This document shows, piece after piece, positions 17,229 through 25,230 of a DNA stretch of 55,196 bases (position 1 is the first letter of the stretch; the number at the start of each line of letters is the position of its first letter). The notes beneath the pieces are model-generated. The model searched no databases. It had not been told where the DNA came from and saw only the letters and a program-made list of their open reading frames with translations. This DNA comes from Bacteroidota bacterium (GTDB lineage: Bacteria > Bacteroidota > Ignavibacteria > OLB7): NCBI GenBank assembly GCA_018266795.1, contig JAFDZV010000041.1:1-55196 (forward strand), read 5' to 3'. Both the position numbers and the translations under genes were made by a program.

Positions 17229-17273
17229 CAACGCTCCCGATCAGGAACGGGCCCGGAAGCCGGGCCGGCGTTG
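17229..17273 (-). other. Structured element ahead of the cystatin gene
   Basis: A 7-bp perfect stem GGCCCGG / CCGGGCC with a 3-base loop (17250-17266) is flanked by an outer CAACGC / GCGTTG pair (17229-17234, 17268-17273). It lies 33 bases before the cystatin start and about 110 bases after the VOC stop on the same strand. It is either that gene's terminator or a leader hairpin. Confidence 0.45.
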
Positions 17274-17380
17274 CGGAGATAGGGACTCGATGCCGTCGGG
17301 AGGGTTTAAGAACACATTACACTGCCGGCCTGAACAACGCCCCTGCATTGCAGTGCACGCGGACGTCGCGGAGAGCCCGG

Positions 17381-17746
17381 TTATCCGGCGGATCCGTTCT
17401 TCGAATAGAGCGGCTGATAGAGTTGAAGGGCAAAGCCGCCGGGTACCTTGAAGTGCGTCACCAGACCGAAGCCGCAGTCTTCCACCGGACCGGTGAACTC
17501 CACTCCACGCGCCTTCAACTCCGCAACGGTCTGTTCGATATCGTCGCAATAGAAGGAGATGGCATGCGTTCCCGATGGCCATTGCCCTTCGCCGGTGGGA
17601 TGGCAGCCCATGTCGGCCTCCGGAAGATCGAAGATCAACCAGCCATCTCCTACATCGGTTGCGGAGAACCCAATCACGTCGCGCAGGAATTTGCGCAGCT
17701 CCTCCGCCTGAGAGGAGTAGAACATCGTATGAACACCACGAATCAT
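17381..17746 (-). CDS. VOC (glyoxalase/bleomycin-resistance fold) protein
   Basis: The 121-residue protein starts at the ATG at 17746 (MIRGVHTMFYSSQ), which follows CGAGGAAC. The earlier in-frame start lacks a ribosome-binding site. It has the two beta-alpha-beta-beta-beta modules of the vicinal oxygen chelate fold: 'G.HTMFYSS..EELRKFLRDVIGF.....DGWLIFDLPEADMGCHP' and 'HAISFYCDDIEQTVAELKARGVEFTGPVEDCGFGLVTHFKVPGGFALQLYQP'. Candidate metal ligands are His7 and the late Gln/Glu positions. The substrate is unknown. It precedes the cystatin gene on the same strand by 184 bases, so co-transcription is possible. Confidence 0.9.
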   Translation of the reverse strand: MIRGVHTMFYSSQAEELRKFLRDVIGFSATDVGDGWLIFDLPEADMGCHPTGEGQWPSGTHAISFYCDDIEQTVAELKARGVEFTGPVEDCGFGLVTHFKVPGGFALQLYQPLYSKNGSAG

Positions 17747-18110
17747 GATAAGTTCCTCGGATAGATGAACTGGCCGGCCAAAATAGCGGAGCGGCAAATG
17801 CCGGACAATGCAGGGATGGACGATATTGCCAGCAGACTACATCACCGGCACCGGAGTACCGCGCACAGAGGGAATCGGCAACCGACACCTCCCACTGCGT
17901 ACTCGCGGAGATTGACTCCGCGATCTCCATCCGGGGGAAGAGGCTCGAGTAAAACCCAGGCCCGACGTGCTGCCGAGCGAATGGCAGAGTACGTCCGCGC
18001 ACGTACCTGGGGATACGGCAACCCGCACTCCTTGCGATGCCTGCCATGCATTCTATCTTGAACCTCTCCCGTCCGTTCAACGTTCCAACCCCGGCACTCG
18101 CCGTATCCCC
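17747..18110. other. Intergenic region between divergent VOC and glycosylase genes
   Basis: I see no gene, repeat or strong hairpin in these 364 bases. Both flanking genes start here, so it should hold two promoters. Confidence 0.45.
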
Positions 18111-18722
18111 ATGAAGCAGGCATCAGGCATCGATCGGCTCCCCGAACTTCTTGAACAGGTGCGCGCATGCCGTATCTGCGAAGGCGCACTGCCGCTCGGG
18201 CCGCGCCCCGTTCTGCAGGCGGGAGGCGAGGCACGCATCCTGATTGCCAGCCAGGCTCCGGGCCGGCGGGTTCACCACACCGGCATACCGTTCGACGACG
18301 TGAGCGGCGACCGGCTCCGCGCGTGGATGGGAGTGGACCGGGAAGTGTTCTACGACGCAACGCGCATCGCCATTCTTCCCATGGGCTTCTGCTTCCCCGG
18401 CACCGGCGGTTCAGGCGACCTGCCTCCGCGCCCCGAGTGCGCGCCTGCATGGCGCCGGGCATTGCTGGAATGCATGCCGAACATTCGGCTCACGCTGCTG
18501 CTGGGCCGCTACGCACAGGCATGGCACCTGCCCGATGCTCCCGCAAAGCTTACCGATGTTGTTGCGGCGTGGAGGTCGCACTGGCCGGACGTGCTGCCGC
18601 TGCCGCATCCCAGCCCGCGCAATCAGTTCTGGCTGAAACAGAACCCATGGTTTGCAGCCGAGGTGCTCCCGAGGTTGAAGGAGCGCATCGCGGAGGTACT
18701 GGGCGGGGACGGCGGGCGATAG
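18111..18722 (+). CDS. Uracil-DNA glycosylase superfamily protein
   Basis: The 203-residue protein is started at the ATG at 18111 (MKQASGIDR); upstream in-frame codons are poor. Motif 1 reads ILIASQAPGRRVHHTGIPFDDVSGDRL (APG at 49-51), equivalent to GxAPGxxExxxGxPFxGxSG in family 4/5-type glycosylases. Motif 3 reads HPSPRNQFW at 166-174. Motif-1 Asp/Glu is replaced here by Arg/His, as in related 'UDG-like' groups. Only two Cys (CRIC, 20-23) precede the domain, not the four that hold an iron-sulfur cluster in family 4. It may be a base-excision repair enzyme with unusual specificity, or a non-catalytic relative. Confidence 0.85.
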   Translation: MKQASGIDRLPELLEQVRACRICEGALPLGPRPVLQAGGEARILIASQAPGRRVHHTGIPFDDVSGDRLRAWMGVDREVFYDATRIAILPMGFCFPGTGGSGDLPPRPECAPAWRRALLECMPNIRLTLLLGRYAQAWHLPDAPAKLTDVVAAWRSHWPDVLPLPHPSPRNQFWLKQNPWFAAEVLPRLKERIAEVLGGDGGR

Positions 18723-19062
18723 TTGCCGGTAGAACCGCTCGCCCTGCGGCACGGTCACGGAATCACGATGGGGCCGGCTCCCGAGGCCCGCGACTGCAGA
18801 AGGCTCCGTTGCAGGGTGACCGCAGAATGCATCCCCCGCACGTGCCGGGAACGGTTTCGTTGCACACGTGGGCACCGCGGCCGCGGTAACCGAGCGGAGA
18901 ACCACAGGAGGCCGGCGCTGCATCGTGCAGCAGCATGGTGAATGTGCCGCGTCCGATACGCCACCGGCTGCTATCTTGCGCACTCCCCTGCGATTCGTAC
19001 GATGCCCGCAACGCGTGCTTCGTGCAGCGGGCCGAACATTCAACGAACCGAGCCGGAGAACC
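18723..19062. other. Intergenic region, no feature seen
   Basis: These 340 bases between two plus-strand genes hold short arginine-rich frames only; no ribosome-binding site or known domain supports a gene. Confidence 0.45.
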
Positions 19063-19524
19063 ATGCAGACCAATCCGAAGGAATTCATCGAGGCAAGCCT
19101 GAACGGCCTTGCAGAACAGACCGCGGCGCACGATGAGGCGTGGGGGATCGGTACTGCGCAGCGCTGGGACGCGAATCTGGATACCGGAGAGATAACGTTC
19201 ACACTCGGGAACGATACGACCGCGGTGGCGCCCCTGCAGATTGTGGGGACATACGATGCCGAGAACGGTACATGGCTGTGGGGATGGGATCATCCTTCCG
19301 TCCCGTCTCCGCTTCGCAACGCATCGGAACTGGCACGTAGTTGGGGAAGCGATCACAACCTGGAGTTCTACACATCCCCCAGGCTGAAGTGTCCGGAGGA
19401 GCAGGCGTGGGAGTTCACGGCAGTTGCCGCACGGCTCTCGGAGGCAAACGGCGCCTTTCGCGGAACGAGCGGCGCAACGCAGCTGTTCATGACGTTCGGG
19501 GAGATCAAGCTCTTCAAGCCGTAG
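19063..19524 (+). CDS. DUF6882-family protein
   Basis: This 153-residue soluble protein starts at the ATG at 19063 (MQTNPKEFIEASL) after AGCCGGAGAACC. It shows the features of small DUF6882 proteins: an N-terminal helix (NGLAEQTAAHDEAWGIG), strands with W....D...GEITF, a GTYD...GTWLWGWDHPS core, and a C-terminal SGATQLFMTFG strand. The family is common in environmental bacteria and has no known function. No signal peptide is present. A strong bidirectional hairpin lies after the gene. Confidence 0.8.
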   Translation: MQTNPKEFIEASLNGLAEQTAAHDEAWGIGTAQRWDANLDTGEITFTLGNDTTAVAPLQIVGTYDAENGTWLWGWDHPSVPSPLRNASELARSWGSDHNLEFYTSPRLKCPEEQAWEFTAVAARLSEANGAFRGTSGATQLFMTFGEIKLFKP

Positions 19525-19604
19525 GGGCACATCGCCTGCAGGCGTGCGATGGCAAGGGTCGTGACCGACCTGTCCGTTGCGCAATGCTGCGCCGTTGGGT
19601 CTCT

Positions 19605-19656
19605 CTATGAAAATGCGGAGGCATCAACTCATCATGCTGATGAACGATGCCTCCGC
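19605..19656 (-). terminator. Intrinsic terminator of the minus-strand propeller gene
   Basis: GCGGAGGCATC at 19615-19625 pairs perfectly with GATGCCTCCGC at 19646-19656, and the loop holds a further 6-bp stem (TCATCA/TGATGA). Read on the minus strand it is followed by ATTTTCATAG. It lies 73 bases after the stop of the minus-strand gene and probably also blocks the convergent plus-strand gene. Confidence 0.82.
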
Positions 19657-19729
19657 ACTCCCTTCACCGACTCCGCATACCCATCACACCACGACGGCAC
19701 GCACAACACTCTGCACACCTCCGTTCGCG

Positions 19730-21283
19730 TTATCGCTGCGACGCCTGGGTGCGTACCACCTCCACGCCGTTCGGATGCACGATCCGTTCGCCGCCGATCG
19801 CGCCGGAGCGATGGCTGAGCAGCCCGTCGCCCGGATTGGCGTTCAGATCGGGGATGTCGCAGATCCTGCAGAGGAGTTCGCTGTCCGTGTTGTAGTCCGG
19901 GCCGGTGTACGTGGCACATCCCACCAGGAAGGCATTGGCAACGGTGGGTGCCTTGCGGGCGCAGAAGCCGGGCGATCGCGCGGACATCACAGTCTCGAAC
20001 TCGTTGCAGCCGGAGATGCCGTTCCTGTCGGCACGCACCAGATAGGCATCATCGAAGCCGCCGCCGTTGAAGCTGTTGGTGCTGCCGGCAACGATGTAGT
20101 TGGTGGGGAGCGTCACGCCCGCCGTGTAGAGCGGCACGAGCGCGAATCCCTGGTCGCGCCAGTCCACACCGTACTCCTCCGCCCACACCCGGTTGCACTT
20201 CCCGTCGATGCGCATCAGCAGCATGTCGAACCGTCCAAGCCCGGCCGCCTCGTTGAAGTAGAAGCCGGTTGCGGCAAGCTCGCCGTTCGGCAGCTCCTTC
20301 GCCTCCGTCAGTTCGCCGCGGTTGGTATCGGCCACGGCGAAGACCTGGTCGCACTGGCAGATGCCGGCGGAGGTGAGCCGAAGCAGATACGGCTGCTCGT
20401 AGTAGTATGGCGCCGTGGATGATGCACGGCCGAACACTGCGATCGAACCATCCTTCATTGCCAGCACATCGTTCGCCGCCTCGATCGTGGAGTCGGCACC
20501 GTAGAAATAGGACCATTGCGGCGTGAGGTCCGGATTGGTGCGCACGAGATAGAGCTTGTCGAAGTTGTCCGTGGAGTAACTGAGCGTACGTCCGGCGGCA
20601 ATGATGTCGCCGTTTGCGGCAACGGCAACGGAGGTGAGCTCGTCGAAGCCGCCACCTCCGTAGGTGCGTGCCATCGTTGGCGTTCCGGCCAGATCGATCC
20701 GCATCAGAAAGCCATCCCCCTGGCCGTTGCCGATACTGTTGTAGCGGCCGGCAATCACGTAACCGGTATTGCCGTAGGTGGCAATGTCGAAGCCGTCATC
20801 GTCATCGAGCGCCGGATAGGTCTTCGCCCAGGTCACATTGCCTGCATCGTCGATCTTCATGACGAACGGATCGTATCCGGTCTGGCAGCAGGTCAGCGTA
20901 TTCTGCGTGGTGCCCACGATCACATAGCCGCCGTCCAGGCCGCGCACAACCTTGTGCCCCACATCGTAGCCGCCGTGGCCTATATCGTACGTTGCGGACC
21001 AGACAAGCGCACCGCAGGCATCGGTGCGCACCACGTACACGTCGCGATCCGATCCGTTGTAGCTGCTGGAGGTGCCAACGGCCAGATATCCGCCGTCAGC
21101 CGTCGTTGTAAGGCCGTAGAAGATATCGTAGCCGCCGGCGCCGTACAGCCATTGGAACGTGGGATCCTTGGCGCTCAGCCCGGGTGCGAATGCAGCGCTC
21201 GCACAGATGCAGAGCAGCAACAGCATGGCCCGAAGTGCGGCGGCCGGAACGATGGCCGCACGGAGTGTCGATCGCGATCTCAT
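19730..21283 (-). CDS. Secreted beta-propeller protein without visible sorting tail
   Basis: The 517-residue protein is started at the ATG at 21283, preceded by a near-perfect GGAGGAAGAGGA ribosome-binding site. It has a signal peptide (hydrophobic residues 18-30). The rest is a chain of propeller blades of the type 'GGY.AVG....G....DVYVVRTDACGALVWSATYD' and 'N..G.VIAG..N....GQGDGFLMRIDLAGTP..ARTYGGGGFDE'. This matches the N-terminal domain of the protein at 6115-8121. The C-terminal part has Cys pairs (CRICDIPDLNANPGD) but ends in HPNGVEVVRTQ without a T9SS motif. It would be exported to the periplasm or released; the function is unknown. Confidence 0.88.
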   Translation of the reverse strand: MRSRSTLRAAIVPAAALRAMLLLLCICASAAFAPGLSAKDPTFQWLYGAGGYDIFYGLTTTADGGYLAVGTSSSYNGSDRDVYVVRTDACGALVWSATYDIGHGGYDVGHKVVRGLDGGYVIVGTTQNTLTCCQTGYDPFVMKIDDAGNVTWAKTYPALDDDDGFDIATYGNTGYVIAGRYNSIGNGQGDGFLMRIDLAGTPTMARTYGGGGFDELTSVAVAANGDIIAAGRTLSYSTDNFDKLYLVRTNPDLTPQWSYFYGADSTIEAANDVLAMKDGSIAVFGRASSTAPYYYEQPYLLRLTSAGICQCDQVFAVADTNRGELTEAKELPNGELAATGFYFNEAAGLGRFDMLLMRIDGKCNRVWAEEYGVDWRDQGFALVPLYTAGVTLPTNYIVAGSTNSFNGGGFDDAYLVRADRNGISGCNEFETVMSARSPGFCARKAPTVANAFLVGCATYTGPDYNTDSELLCRICDIPDLNANPGDGLLSHRSGAIGGERIVHPNGVEVVRTQASQR

Positions 21284-21367
21284 TCCTCTTCCTCCGGTGA
21301 GTGGATGTTGTGTGGACATGCCGGCATTCCGGCGCGGCGGAACATGCCGGCGCATGAACGTCGAGGA

Positions 21368-21391
21368 GCATGATGCCATGCGGCATCATGC
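21368..21391. promoter_or_regulatory. 24-bp palindrome, candidate operator
   Basis: GCATGATGCC and GGCATCATGC are perfect 10-bp arms around ATGC. The site lies 84 bases upstream of the minus-strand start at 21283, in a divergent gap. Dimeric repressor sites have this form; an RNA hairpin is the alternative. Confidence 0.5.
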
Positions 21392-21411
21392 CAGACAGCG
21401 ATGAAGCCGGG

Positions 21412-21434
21412 GCATGCGGCCCGGTGCCGCATGC
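21412..21434. promoter_or_regulatory. 23-bp palindrome, second candidate operator
   Basis: GCATGCGGC and GCCGCATGC are perfect 9-bp arms around CCGGT. It is 20 bases from the previous palindrome and shares the GCAT(G) half-site core. Confidence 0.45.
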
Positions 21435-22033
21435 GCCGATGCGGGATCACGGCACCCGCGAAAGCACGGGCCGGTTGATGCCGTTGTCTGGAAGGGAACA
21501 TGCCGCCTGGACTCGGAAGGATGCGGCGAAACGCTCGTGTGATCAGATATCGGACCAAGATACCGGACCGGCCGGCTGCTGTGACAGTACATGATCATGT
21601 ACCGCGTTCACCGGAGCACGCGACGCACTACGGCGGGATCACCACATCGTAACACGGGAACCGCGTATTGAAGGGAGGTAGAGTAGAAATTGAGTAGTGT
21701 CCGGCGAACGGCATGGACGATATTGCAACCGCTGCCGGTTATCTCCCCACGACGACGGCAGGCTCACACTATCCCCCGCCCACTGAATATCTCTTGCACC
21801 GAACACGATGCATCGTGAAGACATCGCCCGATGACATCGCGGAGCGTCGTGAACTGTCTGCCGGCATCACCCGTGGTGATGGCCCGTGACGATGCGCACA
21901 TGCAGGCCTCGAAGGCGTGAGCATGTACCGGGCAGCCGCGCAGCGGTTATGCGTGCATATGCAGGTCCGTGAACGAACAGTTGTCGATCAACGCACACAT
22001 CGCCGCATGGGTGCATAACCACCGGAGAAGATC

Positions 22034-23239
22034 ATGCCTACACGAAACCGCCGGCGCGCTGCCCAGGCTCTGCTCAATACATCGCTCGGCTCGCGAATCC
22101 TGGAAACGCCGCTGCCGCCGGTACTTGGCGCATGCAGGCGGCATTCGCTCACTCTGGAGAGCGCCGTCTTCGATTTCTATACCACGTCAACATCGACACA
22201 CAATCCGATTCCGGGGCCGGATGCCAACGTCTGGTTCGGTGTCGGCAGCACCGTTGGATCGTTCAACATCGGCCTGCAGGCCGTGCAGGAGTGCGGGCCT
22301 GCATCCGGATTATCGCAGGGGATCGTGGCGGACAACGCGGGCAATATCTGGTTCGGCCAAAGCTTCGGGGCCAACCAGATCGCGCGTTCCAGCACCGGCT
22401 GCGCAATCACCACCTACCCCACGGCGGGCGCAACGGTGGATCTGATCCTCGGGCCGGACGGAAACATCTACTTCAGCGATGGCGGCGCCAGGCTCGGCAG
22501 CGCCACACCGGGGGGCCTGATCACGGAGTTCCCCACCACCTACGGCACTGTGGATCCCACCGCAGGTCCCGGCAACACCATCTGGTTCGGTGAGTTCGGC
22601 CCGAGAGTGGGCCGGCTTTCGCTGGACGGAAGTCCGCTGCAGGAATGGACCGTAACCGCGGCCGCCATGGCCGGGAGCCTGGTCACCACGCCGGACGGAT
22701 CGGTCTGGTACGGTACGGACGTCATCATCGGCCGCATCACACCGGCGGGGCAGGTGGAGGAATATCCCATCGGCCGCGCAGGCGCATCCAACCTGCTGTA
22801 CGGCCCGGACGGCAACGTCTGGTTCGCCTGTCAGTCAACCCCGCAGGTAGGAATGGTTACCCCCGCGGGGCAGGTGTCGCTCTACGATATCGACGACCTG
22901 CCGATGGGGATGACATTCGGCCCGGACAACAAGCTCTATGTAGGGCAGTTGAGTTACTTCCTCTCCGTGGTGGATCTGGGCGGCTCGGTGAGCAATGTGC
23001 CGCTTACCGGAGCGATCCCGTACGCACCGCATGTAGGCCCGGACGGCAATATCTGGTTCGGCGGCAACCCCTGGCTGAATCCGGGTGTGCCCACGTTCAC
23101 GGGCCGCATGACGCCCGGGGGAGTGCTGACGGAATTCCAGACGTACGGCTATCCGAACAGCTTCCTCAACGGATACGACGGCGTAACCATGTACATGGGG
23201 ATGAGCTCTGCCACACTGGGAGTGGCACATGTCATATAA
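22034..23239 (+). CDS. Streptogramin-lyase-like beta-propeller, first tandem copy
   Basis: This 401-residue protein starts after GGAGAAGATC. It is made of about seven blades, each with a strand like GPDGNIWFG or NVWFAC and then a turn G(R)I.P.G.V.EYP. This is the NHL/virginiamycin-B-lyase (Vgb) pattern. Vgb opens streptogramin B rings using a His and a Glu pair. Here the phrases read WFGEFGPRVG and WFGGNPWLN, and I cannot see the expected His-Glu pair. Antibiotic inactivation is therefore not supported. It has no signal peptide. It is followed after 51 bases by a second copy with its own ribosome-binding site, so this is a tandem duplication and probably one operon. Confidence 0.88.
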   Translation: MPTRNRRRAAQALLNTSLGSRILETPLPPVLGACRRHSLTLESAVFDFYTTSTSTHNPIPGPDANVWFGVGSTVGSFNIGLQAVQECGPASGLSQGIVADNAGNIWFGQSFGANQIARSSTGCAITTYPTAGATVDLILGPDGNIYFSDGGARLGSATPGGLITEFPTTYGTVDPTAGPGNTIWFGEFGPRVGRLSLDGSPLQEWTVTAAAMAGSLVTTPDGSVWYGTDVIIGRITPAGQVEEYPIGRAGASNLLYGPDGNVWFACQSTPQVGMVTPAGQVSLYDIDDLPMGMTFGPDNKLYVGQLSYFLSVVDLGGSVSNVPLTGAIPYAPHVGPDGNIWFGGNPWLNPGVPTFTGRMTPGGVLTEFQTYGYPNSFLNGYDGVTMYMGMSSATLGVAHVI

Positions 23240-23290
23240 ATCCGATTGACGCAGTCAACCAACGTACCACAGCATTCACTGGAGAGGATC

Positions 23291-24499
23291 ATGCCTTTAC
23301 GCAATCACCTTCGCTTCACGGACATCATGCTCAACAGCGCTGCGGGCGCGGCGATGCGGGCACAGCAGCTTCCTCCGGCACTCGCCGCAAGCACGTTGCA
23401 CTCCATCGTTTCAGCCGGGGTGACGTTCGATTTCTATCAGACCAGCACGATCACCGTGGGTCCGATTCTCGGTCCGAACAACAACATCTGGTTCGCCGTG
23501 GGAACCTCCGTCGGGCAGTTCGTGCTTCCGCAGAAGACGATTCAGGAATGCCCCCCAACGCAGGCCGGGCTTGCGCAGGAGCTTGCAGTGGACCAGACCG
23601 GCAACATCTGGTTCGGCATCAGCTTCGGGGCACCGGTGATCGGCCGGAGCACCCCCGGCTGCAATGTGACAACCTACCCCACCAACGGCCCCACCAGCAA
23701 TGTGGTTCTCGGGCCGAACGGGAACATCTACTTCAGCGATCAGGGACAGAGGATCGGAAGCGCAACGCCAACCGGCATCATCACGGAGTTCCCCACGACC
23801 TTTGCCACCGTTGATCCGATCGTCGGTCCCGGCAACGCCATCTGGTTCGGCGAGTTCGGCCCCAGGATCGGACGGCTCTCGATTCCGAGCAATCAGGTGA
23901 CGGAGTGGACGGTGACGGCGGCGGCCATTGCATCAAGCCTGCTGGCCACGCCTGACGGCTCGGTCTGGTACGGCACGGATCTCACCATCGGCCGCATCAC
24001 GCCGGGTGGCCAGGTGCAGGAGTACCCGATCGGAAACGCCGGCGCGTTCAATCTGCTCCTCGGCCCCGACGGCAACGTCTGGTTCGGCTGCCAGTTCAGT
24101 GCACAGGTGGGAAAGGTGACGCCGGCCGGGCAGGTATCGCTCTACAACACGAACGATCTTCCGATGGGCCTCGCCTTCGGTTCGGACAACAAGCTGTACG
24201 TTGGCCAGTTGAGCTACTTCCTCTCGGTGGTGGATCTGAACGGGAACGTGAACAATCTGCCGCTCACCGGCGCGATTCCCTATCCGCCGCATCTGGGGCC
24301 GGACGGGAACATCTGGTTCAGCGGCAATCCGTATTTGAGCCCGGGTGTCTCCTCGTTCATCGGACGCATCACCCCCGGAGGCGTGCTTACGGAGTTCCAG
24401 ACCAGCGCCTATCCGAACAGCTTCCTGAACGCGCCGGATGGTTCCGCCATCTACATGGGGATGAACACGGCCCGCTTCGGCGTGATCAATCTGGTGTAG
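23291..24499 (+). CDS. Streptogramin-lyase-like beta-propeller, second tandem copy
   Basis: The 402-residue protein is started at the ATG at 23291, with GGAGAGG at the right spacing; the 15 upstream in-frame codons are not needed. It aligns over its full length with the preceding protein, sharing long phrases such as SVWYGTD..IGRITP.GQV and LYVGQLSYFLSVVDL. The N-terminal 40 residues differ more (MPLRNHLRFTDIML). It has the same seven-blade Vgb/NHL pattern and the same lack of a clear catalytic pair. The divergence is moderate, so the duplication is not recent. Function unknown; ligand binding or signalling is possible. Confidence 0.88.
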   Translation: MPLRNHLRFTDIMLNSAAGAAMRAQQLPPALAASTLHSIVSAGVTFDFYQTSTITVGPILGPNNNIWFAVGTSVGQFVLPQKTIQECPPTQAGLAQELAVDQTGNIWFGISFGAPVIGRSTPGCNVTTYPTNGPTSNVVLGPNGNIYFSDQGQRIGSATPTGIITEFPTTFATVDPIVGPGNAIWFGEFGPRIGRLSIPSNQVTEWTVTAAAIASSLLATPDGSVWYGTDLTIGRITPGGQVQEYPIGNAGAFNLLLGPDGNVWFGCQFSAQVGKVTPAGQVSLYNTNDLPMGLAFGSDNKLYVGQLSYFLSVVDLNGNVNNLPLTGAIPYPPHLGPDGNIWFSGNPYLSPGVSSFIGRITPGGVLTEFQTSAYPNSFLNAPDGSAIYMGMNTARFGVINLV

Positions 24500-24518
24500 G
24501 CCGTTGAACCGTACGTTG

Positions 24519-24581
24519 ACCGCAGAGGGCGCGCAGGAACGTGAGGTGTACATACCCGCGCGCCTTCGCGCCCTTCGCGTT
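24519..24581 (+). repeat. Purine-rich inverted repeat (CGCAGAGGGCGCG type)
   Basis: ACCGCAGAGGGCGCGCAGGAACG at 24519-24541 is an imperfect inverted partner (about 6 mismatches in 23) of the segment at 24559-24581. It follows the second Vgb-like gene by 20 bases. It resembles the widespread 'CCGCAGAGG.CGCAGAGG' intergenic repeats and may end the operon's transcript. Confidence 0.55.
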
Positions 24582-24699
24582 GTTGCCGCAGCGGCGGAAG
24601 AGCCTACGGCACTGCAATGCGGCGGAGCCCTTGGCGGTTGCGCCGTACGTGGCGAACTTGTTCCGTGCAATCTCGATTCACGATTGGAGGGAACGTTTC

Positions 24700-25200
24700 A
24701 TGGATCCGCAGGCAAACCCGTTCGCAGCGCTCTCGCTGATAGTGGCGCCGGCCGTGCTCACCAACGCATCCTCCGTGCTCGCCATGAGCACGAGCAACCG
24801 CCTTGCACGCGCCGTGGATCGCGCCCGCGAACTTGCCCGTCACCTGGAGGCCACGGGCGATCTCTCCTCTCCGGAGTCCGTTCGCCGCCTTCGTGAACTG
24901 GCATCGAACGAGCAGCGCACGCTGCTCCTCCTCACGGCGCTGCGCAGCTTCTACATCGCTCTCGGCAGCTTCGCCTCGGGCGCATTGATTGCGCTGATCG
25001 GAACGGTGACGGCCTCCGCCGGCACCGCCTGGGTGCTGCAGACGCTGGAGGCGATCGGCGTGATCGCCGGCCTGCTCGCAGTCGGCGCGCTGGTGCGCGG
25101 CTCCATCACGCTGGTACGCGAGACCCGCATCGCCGTACAACTGGTGGAGGAACGCGTGGCAGGGATCCGCAAACGCGTGGCCGCGCACGAGGAACGATAA
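24700..25200 (+). CDS. DUF2721-family membrane protein
   Basis: The 166-residue protein starts at the ATG at 24700 after GGAGGGAACG. The N-terminus has the DUF2721 signature: a hydrophobic 'SLIVAPAVLTNASSVLAMSTSNRLARAVDRARELA' in which the first helix is followed by N-R-L-A-R-x-x-D-R. Two more hydrophobic segments (about residues 82-106 and 112-135) follow an acidic/basic linker, and the tail is a charged helix (VEERVAGIRKRVAAHEER). It is an inner-membrane protein of unknown function. It is convergent with the oxidase gene, 30 bases away. Confidence 0.85.
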   Translation: MDPQANPFAALSLIVAPAVLTNASSVLAMSTSNRLARAVDRARELARHLEATGDLSSPESVRRLRELASNEQRTLLLLTALRSFYIALGSFASGALIALIGTVTASAGTAWVLQTLEAIGVIAGLLAVGALVRGSITLVRETRIAVQLVEERVAGIRKRVAAHEER

Positions 25201-25230
25201 CAGGCACGCTTCCACCATCTCTGCTGCGCA

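Larger units (their letters stand above)
21284..22033. other. Divergent promoter region with palindromes
   Basis: These 750 bases separate the divergent propeller genes. No gene is supported. Two perfect palindromes lie 84 and 128 bases from the minus-strand start (21368-21391 and 21412-21434). The half nearer the plus gene holds AT-richer stretches such as GTAGAAATTGAGTAG (about 21680-21700). Confidence 0.5.

Noticed and set aside
22034-24499. Virginiamycin B lyase (antibiotic resistance) genes
   Set aside because: The fold matches but I could not find the catalytic His and Glu pair, so resistance is not claimed.
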